Shown here one piece after another: positions 44,611-53,120 of a stretch of 64,000 bases of DNA. Numbering within the stretch: position 1 is the first letter of the stretch; each line of letters begins with the position of its first letter. The DNA is from a bacterium (lineage in GTDB: Bacteria > SAR324 > XYD2-FULL-50-16), in NCBI GenBank assembly GCA_018829445.1, contig JAHJTV010000008.1:1-64000 (forward strand). Direction: 5' to 3'. The position numbers and the translations under genes are program-made. Under the pieces are notes generated by a model. The model saw only the letters and a program-made list of their open reading frames with translations, did not search any database and was not told where the DNA came from.

Positions 44611-46350
44611 ATGTATGATATTCTAATCCAAAATGCCACCATCGTCGATGGTAGCGGAAAGGAACAGTATCCCGGCGACATTGCCATTACAAACGGTAAG
44701 ATCTCTGATATGGGAATGCTACAGGCTGCCGAAGCCAAAACTGTCATAAATGCAAATGAGAAAGTCGTCTGTCCCGGGTTTATCGATATTCACTCCCATG
44801 CAGATCTGATGGTTCCCCATGCGAATCAATATGAAACCCTGAAGCCGCTGGTTAAGCAGGGAATAACGACTTTCATTGGAGGCAATTGCGGGTTTTCCAA
44901 TTCTCTTATTCCCGATGAACAGCGTGAAAACTGTATCAATTCTATTGAAGGGCTGACTGCACAAGATGAATCTGAATGTCTTGACTGGAAAACTCCGGCG
45001 GAATTCATGGAAAAGGCTGAAAAACGGGGGCTTCTACTTAACATGGGTTTGTTAGCCGGACATGGCTCTTTGAGAATTGCGGCAGCCGGACTGGTGCGCA
45101 GGCATTTGACACCGGCAGAACAGCAAAAAATGGAGACCTATCTGGAGCAAAGTCTGGAAATGGGATGCCTGGGAATGTCTAGCGGTTTGCAGTACTACCC
45201 GGGGCTGCAGAGCAATACGGAAGAACTGGTACGCACCGGAAGTGTCTTAAAAAAAACCGGTGGTGTCTTCACGTCTCATATGCGGAGTTATTGTCACACG
45301 ATTGATCAGTCTCTGGATGAAGTATTTGAAGTCGGACGTAAAAATGATATTCGGGTAGTGGTTTCTCATTTGTATTGGCAACCCTATTCAAAAGGGTTTA
45401 CCGGCCTTGTGCAAAAGCTTGTTAAAGCGGCTTCATTTGCCTATAACAGGCTTCACATCCCAATTCCCATTGAAAACAGCCTTCAGCCCAAGATCCGGAA
45501 AATTGAGGATGCCAGAGACAAAGGTCTGGATGTCTTTTTCGACCTGGTTCCCACTTCACAGGGGTTCACAACACTGTTTGCTTTCTTCCCGCCCTATGTT
45601 GTCGAGGGTAGCAAAAAACAGGCGTTGGAACGCCTTAAGGACAGAAAATTCAGACAACAGGTACTATTTGACATTGAGAATGTGGAACCCGATTGGCCGC
45701 ACAACGAGAAAGCCTCCTGGTCTTTTAACTATATTAAAATTACAGGATGGGGCGGACTGAGGGTGATGGCGGTCACTCAGGGAAAAAACCAGTGGATGGA
45801 AGGAAAGACATTCCCTGAAATAGGAAAGGAACTGGATAAAACTCCCATGGACACCATGTGCGATCTGTTAATTGAAGAAGAAGGCAAGGTGCTGGTGTTT
45901 CATACTCCTACCAAACCGGATGATCCATTTGCTTTTCGATCCATGTGGCGGGGGTTTACTCACCCGCTTTCAATGCCTGCCACAGACACAATTCTATTGC
46001 CGTTTGGCCGGCCATCGCATGTGTTTTACGATTGTTTTCCACGTTTCATCGATTATTTTGTCAAAAAGAGACCTCTTCTGTCTCTTGAAGAAGCCATTCG
46101 CAAATGCACCTCGCTTCCGGCAGGCGTCATGAACCTCAAAAACAGGGGTACGTTGAAACAAGGCAATGCCGCAGATATCCTTCTTTTTGATCTCAAAACC
46201 CTGGGAACAACAGCAGATTTTTATAACCCCAGGGTAAGCCCAAGCGGGATTGATTCCGTGATAATTAATGGTGAGATAGCTTTGCAGAATGGGGTGTTTC
46301 AAAATAATGTCAAGGCTGGAAAAGTAATCCGGGGGAATTCCAGCCTTTAG
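44611..46350 (+). CDS. N-acyl-D-amino-acid deacylase/D-aminoacylase-type amidohydrolase
   Basis: This 579-residue amidohydrolase matches the D-aminoacylase group. It has an N-terminal beta-sandwich starting ILIQNATIVDGSGKEQYPGDI, the metal motif DIHSHADL, and GGNCGFSNS with the zinc-ligand cysteine of this group. SSGLQYYPGLQSNTEEL and TSHMRSY follow. The C-terminus is NLKNRGTLKQGNAADILLFD. It would remove acyl groups from N-acyl-D-amino acids or related compounds in the cytoplasm. AGGATAATC precedes the ATG. It stands alone between a repeat element and a convergent RND pump gene 5 bp away. Confidence 0.9.
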   Translation: MYDILIQNATIVDGSGKEQYPGDIAITNGKISDMGMLQAAEAKTVINANEKVVCPGFIDIHSHADLMVPHANQYETLKPLVKQGITTFIGGNCGFSNSLIPDEQRENCINSIEGLTAQDESECLDWKTPAEFMEKAEKRGLLLNMGLLAGHGSLRIAAAGLVRRHLTPAEQQKMETYLEQSLEMGCLGMSSGLQYYPGLQSNTEELVRTGSVLKKTGGVFTSHMRSYCHTIDQSLDEVFEVGRKNDIRVVVSHLYWQPYSKGFTGLVQKLVKAASFAYNRLHIPIPIENSLQPKIRKIEDARDKGLDVFFDLVPTSQGFTTLFAFFPPYVVEGSKKQALERLKDRKFRQQVLFDIENVEPDWPHNEKASWSFNYIKITGWGGLRVMAVTQGKNQWMEGKTFPEIGKELDKTPMDTMCDLLIEEEGKVLVFHTPTKPDDPFAFRSMWRGFTHPLSMPATDTILLPFGRPSHVFYDCFPRFIDYFVKKRPLLSLEEAIRKCTSLPAGVMNLKNRGTLKQGNAADILLFDLKTLGTTADFYNPRVSPSGIDSVIINGEIALQNGVFQNNVKAGKVIRGNSSL

Positions 46351-46354
46351 CATT

Positions 46355-49300
46355 TCAAATCATTGACCTCCTAGTTTTTGCTTCAGCCGGGAGATCCTGT
46401 TTACCCCTGTTAAAAATTCTCTCCTTTAGACGAATCATTCTATTCTTCATTGAGTCGTTTACCGAATACAGAATAGGGATCAGAAACAGGGTCAGGAAGG
46501 TTGCAACCGATAGCCCGTAGATAATCGATAAATTCATTGGCTTCCACCAGGTTCCACCTTCCGAGCCAAATACCACAATATTGGGCCAGCGATAAAAATC
46601 AATGTCCATCCCCATTGTTATGGGTAACAGACCCAATATTGTCGTCACTGCAGTTAAAACCACAGGTCTTAGCCTTGTCATTCCTGCTATTACAACAGCG
46701 TCCCTGCAGGGATGCCCTTTTGCTCTCAATTGACCGATGTAGTCGATCAAAACTATCGCATTATTCACCACAATACCAGCCAGGGAGATAAGTCCGATAC
46801 CTCCCATTAGAATACTGATGGGTGTCCCGTGAATACTCATCCCCATAAAAATGCCTGCCATGGAAGCAATAACTGACGCCAGAATAATAAAGGGCAAAAC
46901 AAATGAGTTAAACTGGGATACCAAAAGCACAAAGATGAGGAACAGTGCTACGCCAAAACTCTCCACCAGAAATTCCTGCACCTCATTCTGGGTTTTATCC
47001 GCGCCAGAATAGTTTATGGTTATATTGTTTGGAAGCTTATACTCTGCCAGCTTAGATTTAACATCTTTCAGCACTTCTGCCCCGGAACGTTCTTTTGCCG
47101 AATCCGCCTCAACCGTAATAATCCTTTTGAGATCAAGATGGTGAATAGTGCCGCCAGCCAGCTCTCTTTTTACACTGGCTATTTCACTTAAAGGTACCGA
47201 GTGTCCTATGGGCGACATGATATATAAAGACCCCAGATCCGTATCATACTGTCTGAAGCGTTCATCCAACCTCACGATTATATCAAATTCATCCTGATCA
47301 ATACGATAGCTCGAAACATCCTTCCCGTTAAAAGCGGTTCTGATAATTGAGGCCACCTGAACCGTATGAAGACCGTGTCTGGCTATTTTGTCCCTGTCTA
47401 TATCAATTCTGATCTGTGAACGGTTGGAGTCGGCACTGGTTTCCAGGTTGACCAGACCGGGAATATCTTTTATCAGCTGTTTGACATCTTCGGATACTTT
47501 TTTTAGTGCATCAAGATCCTCTCCTCTTATTTCCACATTAACTTCACGTCCTACAGGGGGTCCATTGCTGGTTTGATCCAGTCTGACTTCGGCACCGGAG
47601 AACCCGGAAAGTGATCCCCGTATTTTCTCAACGATTTCCGAAGGTCGCCATCCGTCCCACCCTTCCCAATCCGGAAAAGATACGCGGATTTTGCTGTTTG
47701 TCCCTTCGACATTGGAGACGATTGAGTTCGCATATTTCTCAAAAGGTAGAATTTGAGATTCTACCTCTTTAACGATCTCATCGGATACATCCAATATGGT
47801 TCCTTGAGGTGCTGTAATACGAACGGTGGCATCCCGCGGTTCCTCTTTAGGGAAAAACTCTGTTTTAAAATCGGTATTAACCGCACCAAAATAGAGAGCA
47901 ATCATACCAAACCAGAAGAGCGCCATTCCCAGCAACGTTCTTATGGGATGATTCAGGGTCCAGATCAGGATTTTGGAGTATCTTGTTAAAAATCTGGATT
48001 TTTTGACCAGTTCCACCTCATCAACAGGTTCGGCATTGACCGATTTCTTCATTAACCGGGAACAGATCACCGGATTAAAAATCAATCCGACGACAAGGGA
48101 ACAGGTCAGGGTTACAATCAGTGTTTTGGGCAAATAGTTCATGAATTCACCCATGATACCCGGCATAAAAATCATGGGGAAGAAAGCAAGCAAAGTAGTC
48201 AGGGTGGAGGCTATAACCGGAGTTGCCACCTCAGCCACCCCAATAATTGATGCTTCTATGTTACTTTTCCCTGACTGCACATGTCGATAGATGTTTTCGA
48301 CAATAACAATTGCATTATCAACCAGCATTCCGAGTGAGATGATCAGGCTGAAGAGCACAATAAAATTCAGAGTGATGCCTAACAGCCTCAGCACCAGGAA
48401 ACTCATAAGCATGGAAAAGGGGATGGCCAATCCAACAAAAAATGCGTTGCGTTGCCCGAGAAATAGGAACAGCACCAGAAAGACAAACAACATGCCCGTA
48501 AAAATATTATTCTCCAAATCGCTGACGAATTTGGTTACCCACTCCGAATCGTCACTCAGAATGGAGAACTTTATTTTTCCTTCATAAAGCTTCTCAAATT
48601 CTTTTACAACATCTTTGATTTGATTGGATATCTCAATTAGGTTTTCACCAGTACGTTTGGAAACATTCAATGAGACCGATTCAACGCCCAGATAGCGGGA
48701 TCGGCTTTCAACCTCTTTGAACGCAAAGTTCACATCCGCAACATCGCTGATTCTAATCTGGGCACCGCTATTATCGGAAACGATCATTTCTTTGATCTCG
48801 CGGATGGATAAAACTTCTCCCGGAACATTGATCAAAAGCTCCTTGGGACCAACTTTCATAGTTCCACCCGGAATTGTCCGATTTTCGGACTGAATCGTGC
48901 TGGTGATCGTATTAAGATCAAGATTGTAATAATGGAGCTTTTCCGGATCCACTCTTATCTGAACCTCTTTTTCCAATCCTCCAAACCTGGTAACTTCAAG
49001 TATTCCAGGAATAGTCTTGATCCTGTCCTTCAAGTCTTCCGCAACATCTTTCAGAAACAGGAGACCAGAAACAGAAGAAAGATTGATGGTCATGATGGGC
49101 TGCTCAGACAGGTTGAACTCGTTTATGGTCCAATCATCAGCATCCTCGGGTAGATCACTCTTTATCTTATCAAGCGCCTCACGTACTTTGACACGGGCAT
49201 CATCCAGATCCATACCAAAGTCAAACTTGAGATCGACAGTAACATACCCATTGTCAGACTTGGATCGCATCTCTTCCAGATATTCGATATTCTGGAGCTC

Positions 49301-49513
49301 CGGCTCCAGTTTATTGGTTATCTGAGCCTCAACATCTTCCGGTGTTGCACCTGGAAAGGGAATCGTTACATAAAGATGCGGCCAGGTAATATCTGGACTG
49401 GCTTCGCGTGGTAGATCCCGATACGAAACCCAGCCGACAACAGCTAATAAGACTATAAACAGAAAAATAGTGGCCGGTTTTTTGATGGCCAATGCGCTTA
49501 TTGGGAAATTCAT
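46355..49513 (-). CDS. RND efflux pump inner-membrane transporter (HAE1 type)
   Basis: This 1052-residue protein has the 12-helix RND plan: one N-terminal helix, two large periplasmic loops and two sets of six helices. The start (ISALAIKKPATIFLFIVLL) and DLPREASPDITWPHLYV are typical. The proton-relay helix 4 reads GMLVDNAIVIVEN, so the second Asp of the AcrB-type DD pair is Asn. The length is normal. The matching adaptor gene is upstream on the same strand, but about 590 bp with a terminator and repeats separate them. No TolC-type channel gene is nearby. It ends 5 bp from the convergent deacylase gene. Confidence 0.93.
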   Translation of the reverse strand: MNFPISALAIKKPATIFLFIVLLAVVGWVSYRDLPREASPDITWPHLYVTIPFPGATPEDVEAQITNKLEPELQNIEYLEEMRSKSDNGYVTVDLKFDFGMDLDDARVKVREALDKIKSDLPEDADDWTINEFNLSEQPIMTINLSSVSGLLFLKDVAEDLKDRIKTIPGILEVTRFGGLEKEVQIRVDPEKLHYYNLDLNTITSTIQSENRTIPGGTMKVGPKELLINVPGEVLSIREIKEMIVSDNSGAQIRISDVADVNFAFKEVESRSRYLGVESVSLNVSKRTGENLIEISNQIKDVVKEFEKLYEGKIKFSILSDDSEWVTKFVSDLENNIFTGMLFVFLVLFLFLGQRNAFFVGLAIPFSMLMSFLVLRLLGITLNFIVLFSLIISLGMLVDNAIVIVENIYRHVQSGKSNIEASIIGVAEVATPVIASTLTTLLAFFPMIFMPGIMGEFMNYLPKTLIVTLTCSLVVGLIFNPVICSRLMKKSVNAEPVDEVELVKKSRFLTRYSKILIWTLNHPIRTLLGMALFWFGMIALYFGAVNTDFKTEFFPKEEPRDATVRITAPQGTILDVSDEIVKEVESQILPFEKYANSIVSNVEGTNSKIRVSFPDWEGWDGWRPSEIVEKIRGSLSGFSGAEVRLDQTSNGPPVGREVNVEIRGEDLDALKKVSEDVKQLIKDIPGLVNLETSADSNRSQIRIDIDRDKIARHGLHTVQVASIIRTAFNGKDVSSYRIDQDEFDIIVRLDERFRQYDTDLGSLYIMSPIGHSVPLSEIASVKRELAGGTIHHLDLKRIITVEADSAKERSGAEVLKDVKSKLAEYKLPNNITINYSGADKTQNEVQEFLVESFGVALFLIFVLLVSQFNSFVLPFIILASVIASMAGIFMGMSIHGTPISILMGGIGLISLAGIVVNNAIVLIDYIGQLRAKGHPCRDAVVIAGMTRLRPVVLTAVTTILGLLPITMGMDIDFYRWPNIVVFGSEGGTWWKPMNLSIIYGLSVATFLTLFLIPILYSVNDSMKNRMIRLKERIFNRGKQDLPAEAKTRRSMI

Positions 49514-49711
49514 AGGGTTTTCTCAGATTACATTGAACGATAAAAATTTATTACCTTAATGGAATGCACCTGATTCCATTAATAATCCATGGTTGTTGGC
49601 CGAAATTTATCTTAAAAATCGAAAGCTATTTTCCTCAAGTTTCACACCTGTTTTGATAGCTGGTGCTCATATTGATGCGAATTTTTTATTTATGGGTCTG
49701 TTTAAAAGCTC

Positions 49712-49841
49712 TTAGCGATCAGCAATTGGCTGTTAGCTTTAAACTGACTCACTTCGCTCCATATTATATTGATAATATGTTAAAACGCACCAAAGGTGCT
49801 TAAAATAAAGCTAAAGGCTAACTGCTGAAAGCTGATTGCTT
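49712..49841. repeat. Second palindrome-rich element between the RND pump and adaptor genes
   Basis: Long imperfect arms (about 49714-49741 and 49806-49840) are built from iterated TTAGC/CAGC units. They enclose perfect hairpins CATATTAT-ATTG-ATAATATG (49760-49779) and GCACC-AAA-GGTGC (49787-49799), plus CTCACTTCGCTC. A further TTAGC-type unit lies near 49925. The 14-mer CTGAAAGCTGATTG recurs at 57598. No gene is visible in 49514-50100. Confidence 0.65.
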
Positions 49842-50021
49842 ATCTAATACAACTGCAATCTAAAAACGCTGATAGAGTTTTAAAAGAGCAAAACAAGGGT
49901 GCGAAACTTGAGTTATATTAACCGTTAGCTGTAAGCTTTCTGCTAAAAATGGATTTATTCCGGTCAAATAAATAATCACTTTGATTTAAAGGGTTTTCGT
50001 TCAGACACTAAAAAGATATCA

Positions 50022-50062
50022 AACAAAAAAACCATGGTTCCAAAAACAGAGAACCATGGTTT
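50022..50062 (-). terminator. Strong intrinsic terminator after the RND adaptor gene
   Basis: AAACCATGGTTC and GAACCATGGTTT form a perfect 12-bp stem with a 10-nt loop. On the minus strand TTTTTTTGTTT follows. It lies about 40 bp after the adaptor stop codon and upstream of the pump gene. Confidence 0.85.
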
Positions 50063-50100
50063 CCTTTTGATATGAAAAGAATAACCGGTACTTTTCCAGA

Positions 50101-51420
50101 TTAATTCAGATTATGAGATGATTTATTCTGTTTTTGAACGATTTTTTTATCGGGGTTTACTACCTTAACTGCTTCATTGTTTGTTAAAAGATCCTGTCCC
50201 ACAACTATGAGACGATCACCAAAATCCAATCCCCGTATGATCTGAACTTCCTCACGTATCATTTCACCGACGACCACCGATTTTTTGAGCGCTACTCCAT
50301 TTTTTTCAACATATACAATCGATCCTCGTTGTGTTTCTAAAACGGCGTGGCGGGGAACAATCACCTGGTTTTTGTCTTGTTTCACCAGCATCTCAACACG
50401 CACCATCATTCCCGGGAAGAGTTCCTGTTTGGCATTGTCAATTTCAATTTCAGCGGGAAAGCATCTGCATTTCAGATCAGCCTCAAGCCCAAGGGTCTTA
50501 ATTCTTCCATTAAATTCCACATCCGGAATCGCATCCAATCTAACACTAACCTCCTTGCCAGGAGCTGAATATTTCATCTCCATTTCGGGAATATTAATGT
50601 AAGCCAATACGTTGGAGATATCCATAATCTCCAGCAGATCACTCCCTTTGTCTATGTATCCTCCCATCTGCACGATCTTCCGTTTAACAATTCCATCAAA
50701 CGGGGATTTGATCTTGGATTTCTCCAATTCCAGACTTGCCAGCTTCAGATTTGCTTCCCTGATATGCATGACATTTTCATAATTTCCCAATCGAGCCTGA
50801 TCTTGTACCTGGGCTTGTTCCAGCTCCAACTCTGCCTGTTGAAGAGTCAACAGTTTGATTTCCAGGGCTGTTTTATAGGAGTCAAACGTTGTGGCACTTG
50901 CCATTTTCTTTTCAAACAGGCTTTTCTGGACATTGTACTCAGAAAGGGCAAAATCATAATCTGCCTTTGCGATCATGATTTTAAGTTTGAGCTGTTTCAG
51001 GGAAACGTGCTCCAGTTTCTTTATTCCTGATTTGTCTATCCCTTCCCGCGATTCAAAATATAAGTTCTTCTGTGTCTGATAGTCACTGACGGCCTGATCG
51101 TAATTGGTTTTTGCAATGGTTTTTTGCAGTTCCAGTTCATTGGTTGAGATGTGAACCAGCACACTATCCTTAAATACCTTTTGACCTTCCTCAAATATTA
51201 TTTTTTCAACAGTTCCCGATGTTTCAGAGCGGACTACAACCCTGTTCAGCGGTTTTAAATGACCAATATAAGTCTTATAGATCTTCAACTTTTTGGGAGA
51301 TACTTCTTCCACTTCGACGTTTGTAACTGTTTCCGTTGAGCCCGCATACGCATAAATCGGGGCAAATGTCACCAACACACAAACACCAATCAATAATGTA
51401 AATTTCAAAAACGACTGCAT
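50101..51420 (-). CDS. RND efflux periplasmic adaptor (membrane fusion protein)
   Basis: This 439-residue protein has a signal peptide, LLIGVCVLVTFAPIYAYA. The HlyD/MFP plan follows: a first lipoyl half, a long coiled-coil hairpin (about residues 100-230), the second lipoyl half, KSPFDGIVKRKIVQMGGYIDKG, and a beta-barrel. It would bridge the RND pump to an outer-membrane channel. I chose the ATG at 51420 because AGAGG precedes it and a normal signal peptide begins there; a TTG 63 bp upstream is also in frame. A strong terminator follows, before the pump gene. Confidence 0.9.
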   Translation of the reverse strand: MQSFLKFTLLIGVCVLVTFAPIYAYAGSTETVTNVEVEEVSPKKLKIYKTYIGHLKPLNRVVVRSETSGTVEKIIFEEGQKVFKDSVLVHISTNELELQKTIAKTNYDQAVSDYQTQKNLYFESREGIDKSGIKKLEHVSLKQLKLKIMIAKADYDFALSEYNVQKSLFEKKMASATTFDSYKTALEIKLLTLQQAELELEQAQVQDQARLGNYENVMHIREANLKLASLELEKSKIKSPFDGIVKRKIVQMGGYIDKGSDLLEIMDISNVLAYINIPEMEMKYSAPGKEVSVRLDAIPDVEFNGRIKTLGLEADLKCRCFPAEIEIDNAKQELFPGMMVRVEMLVKQDKNQVIVPRHAVLETQRGSIVYVEKNGVALKKSVVVGEMIREEVQIIRGLDFGDRLIVVGQDLLTNNEAVKVVNPDKKIVQKQNKSSHNLN

Positions 51421-52058
51421 CTTTTTGCCTCTTGCTACATTTGTAAAATGGATCTTTTGTAATCTGAATTTATCATCAGTCAATTCAGACTAAAAAAAAC
51501 GATCAGGTTATAAACGGTAGCGTTTTGATTATGAATGGAACTCAAAACCTGTTTTGTTTCTTCCCGCGTTCCGGTTTATTCCCGATTTTCCGCTTGATTT
51601 CTAATCATCCTGTCAATGCAGTAAAGGATACTGATTCCTGTATGCTGCAACGCATAACCACATTGATGGATGTAAACCAGTAATCTCGAATTTGGTCGAC
51701 CAACTTTTCAGATCAATTTTTCCGATCTGATTTCAAAGACCAAGCTCTTTTTATACCACATTTTTGGATCATAAAAAGAGTAAAAAATCAAATATGCAAT
51801 TCATATTTAATATCAATATTTTAAATAAATCAAAAATGTTACTTAGAAATTAAACTGCGGTGTGTTTTAAAGATTAGCAACCCCCCCTGGCCCCTTCCTT
51901 GGCTGCATTTGTCAAAAAGGCAGCCTGGGAAAAAGCAATGTTCCAGGGTTTGTCATTTTGGCTGGAAGGTAACCGCGCTCAAAATAGTCACGCCCGTCAC
52001 CGGGTTCAGTTGATGCAAACCGTATTCGCATTAAGGAATCGATGTGTTCACATATCGA
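51421..52058. other. Gene-free stretch upstream of the RND adaptor
   Basis: About 640 bp hold no convincing ORF or RNA gene. They should contain the adaptor promoter. I found no clear sigma-54 or sigma-70 match. A GGGGGG-flanked C-tract lies near 51880. Confidence 0.4.
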
Positions 52059-52490
52059 TTAAAGATCTTTAATAAACCGAACCCCGGATTTTTGAAATCC
52101 CTGTTGTTTATAAAATCCATGGGCGCTGCTACTGTCTTCTCCACTGTAGATAACCACCAGATTAGCCCCCTTTGATATAAGCCATTTTTCGGCCTGCTCC
52201 ATCAAAAGTCCTCCAATACCTTTGAACCTATATTCTTTATCCACCGCCATGGTTAGAATTCGTCCAAACAGGTCTTTTTTTTCAAATTTTCTCCCCAGAA
52301 AAACACCCAGCATACCAATTACCTTTCCATCCTTCTCAGCGACAATGGCATGATAATCCGGAAGATTGAGCAGTTCGTTCAATCTTTGCTCCATCTCTTC
52401 GGGAGTATTTGGAAAATCTATCTGGGTCATCAAATCGGCAATCACCGAAGAATCTTCAACTGTTGCATCTCTCAATGAAAGATCGCCCAT
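52059..52490 (-). CDS. GNAT-family N-acetyltransferase
   Basis: This 143-residue protein has the GNAT fold. The acetyl-CoA-binding loop lies in KEYRFKGIGGLLMEQAEKWL (R/Q-x-x-G-x-G/A form), and strand 4 is GRILTMAVD. The closing part HGFYKQQGFQKSGVRF is typical. The substrate is unknown; the length and pattern suit small-molecule or peptide N-acetylation. AAGGAGAGTTGAACA gives a strong start. It appears monocistronic. Confidence 0.9.
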   Translation of the reverse strand: MGDLSLRDATVEDSSVIADLMTQIDFPNTPEEMEQRLNELLNLPDYHAIVAEKDGKVIGMLGVFLGRKFEKKDLFGRILTMAVDKEYRFKGIGGLLMEQAEKWLISKGANLVVIYSGEDSSSAHGFYKQQGFQKSGVRFIKDL

Positions 52491-52631
52491 TGTTCAACTC
52501 TCCTTTGTAAGTTTTTTGAAATAATTCCAATGAACTAACAAGTATTATCAGGTTTACAATCAGAAAGGGACAGATATTTGAACTGGCAGAATATATTAAA
52601 ACCTATAAAATAACAAGCTTTCTGAAGGAGT

Positions 52632-52886
52632 TCATGTACTCTTTTTGTACATTTCGCGTAACCAGCTTTTTTCATCATCTTCCACCGGATAATAACGTAC
52701 TCCCAACTCGCTTTTATAAATATATGAGCAAGGCAAATCAGATGGATAGCGTTTTAGAATCCCTCTTCTGAAAGTGCAGATCTGTTTTATTCCAACTGCA
52801 GTCAATTCAGATTTAACAACCTTAAAATAAAGTGCTTCATTCGACGAAAGATCTATTTTCAAAAGTGATCCGATCTGCACTTCCAT
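52632..52886 (-). CDS. Small protein of unknown function
   Basis: I do not recognise this 84-residue protein. It is soluble and mixed-charge, with two cysteines. The sequence begins EVQIGSLLKIDLSSNEALYF and ends in a basic tail. The ATG at 52886 follows AGGAGG at good spacing; a GTG nine bases upstream overlaps the ribosome site and is less likely. The strong ribosome site suggests a real gene. Confidence 0.6.
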   Translation of the reverse strand: MEVQIGSLLKIDLSSNEALYFKVVKSELTAVGIKQICTFRRGILKRYPSDLPCSYIYKSELGVRYYPVEDDEKSWLREMYKKST

Positions 52887-53120
52887 AACGTTCACCCTCC
52901 TCTTACAATCTTAATATTATATATTATTTCTAATGATTACATAAAAGCTCAATTAAGCAATAAGCGTTTTTCATAAAAGTATACAAATGTTCATATTTAA
53001 TCAACTAAAAATCCAGAAAAAGTGATAAGCCATTAATCTATTGGGAAAAATTAGCAGCTTGATTCATAACGATCGGAAATTGAACTTGCTGCCATAGCTG
53101 TTTGGACCTTAGGACATAGA

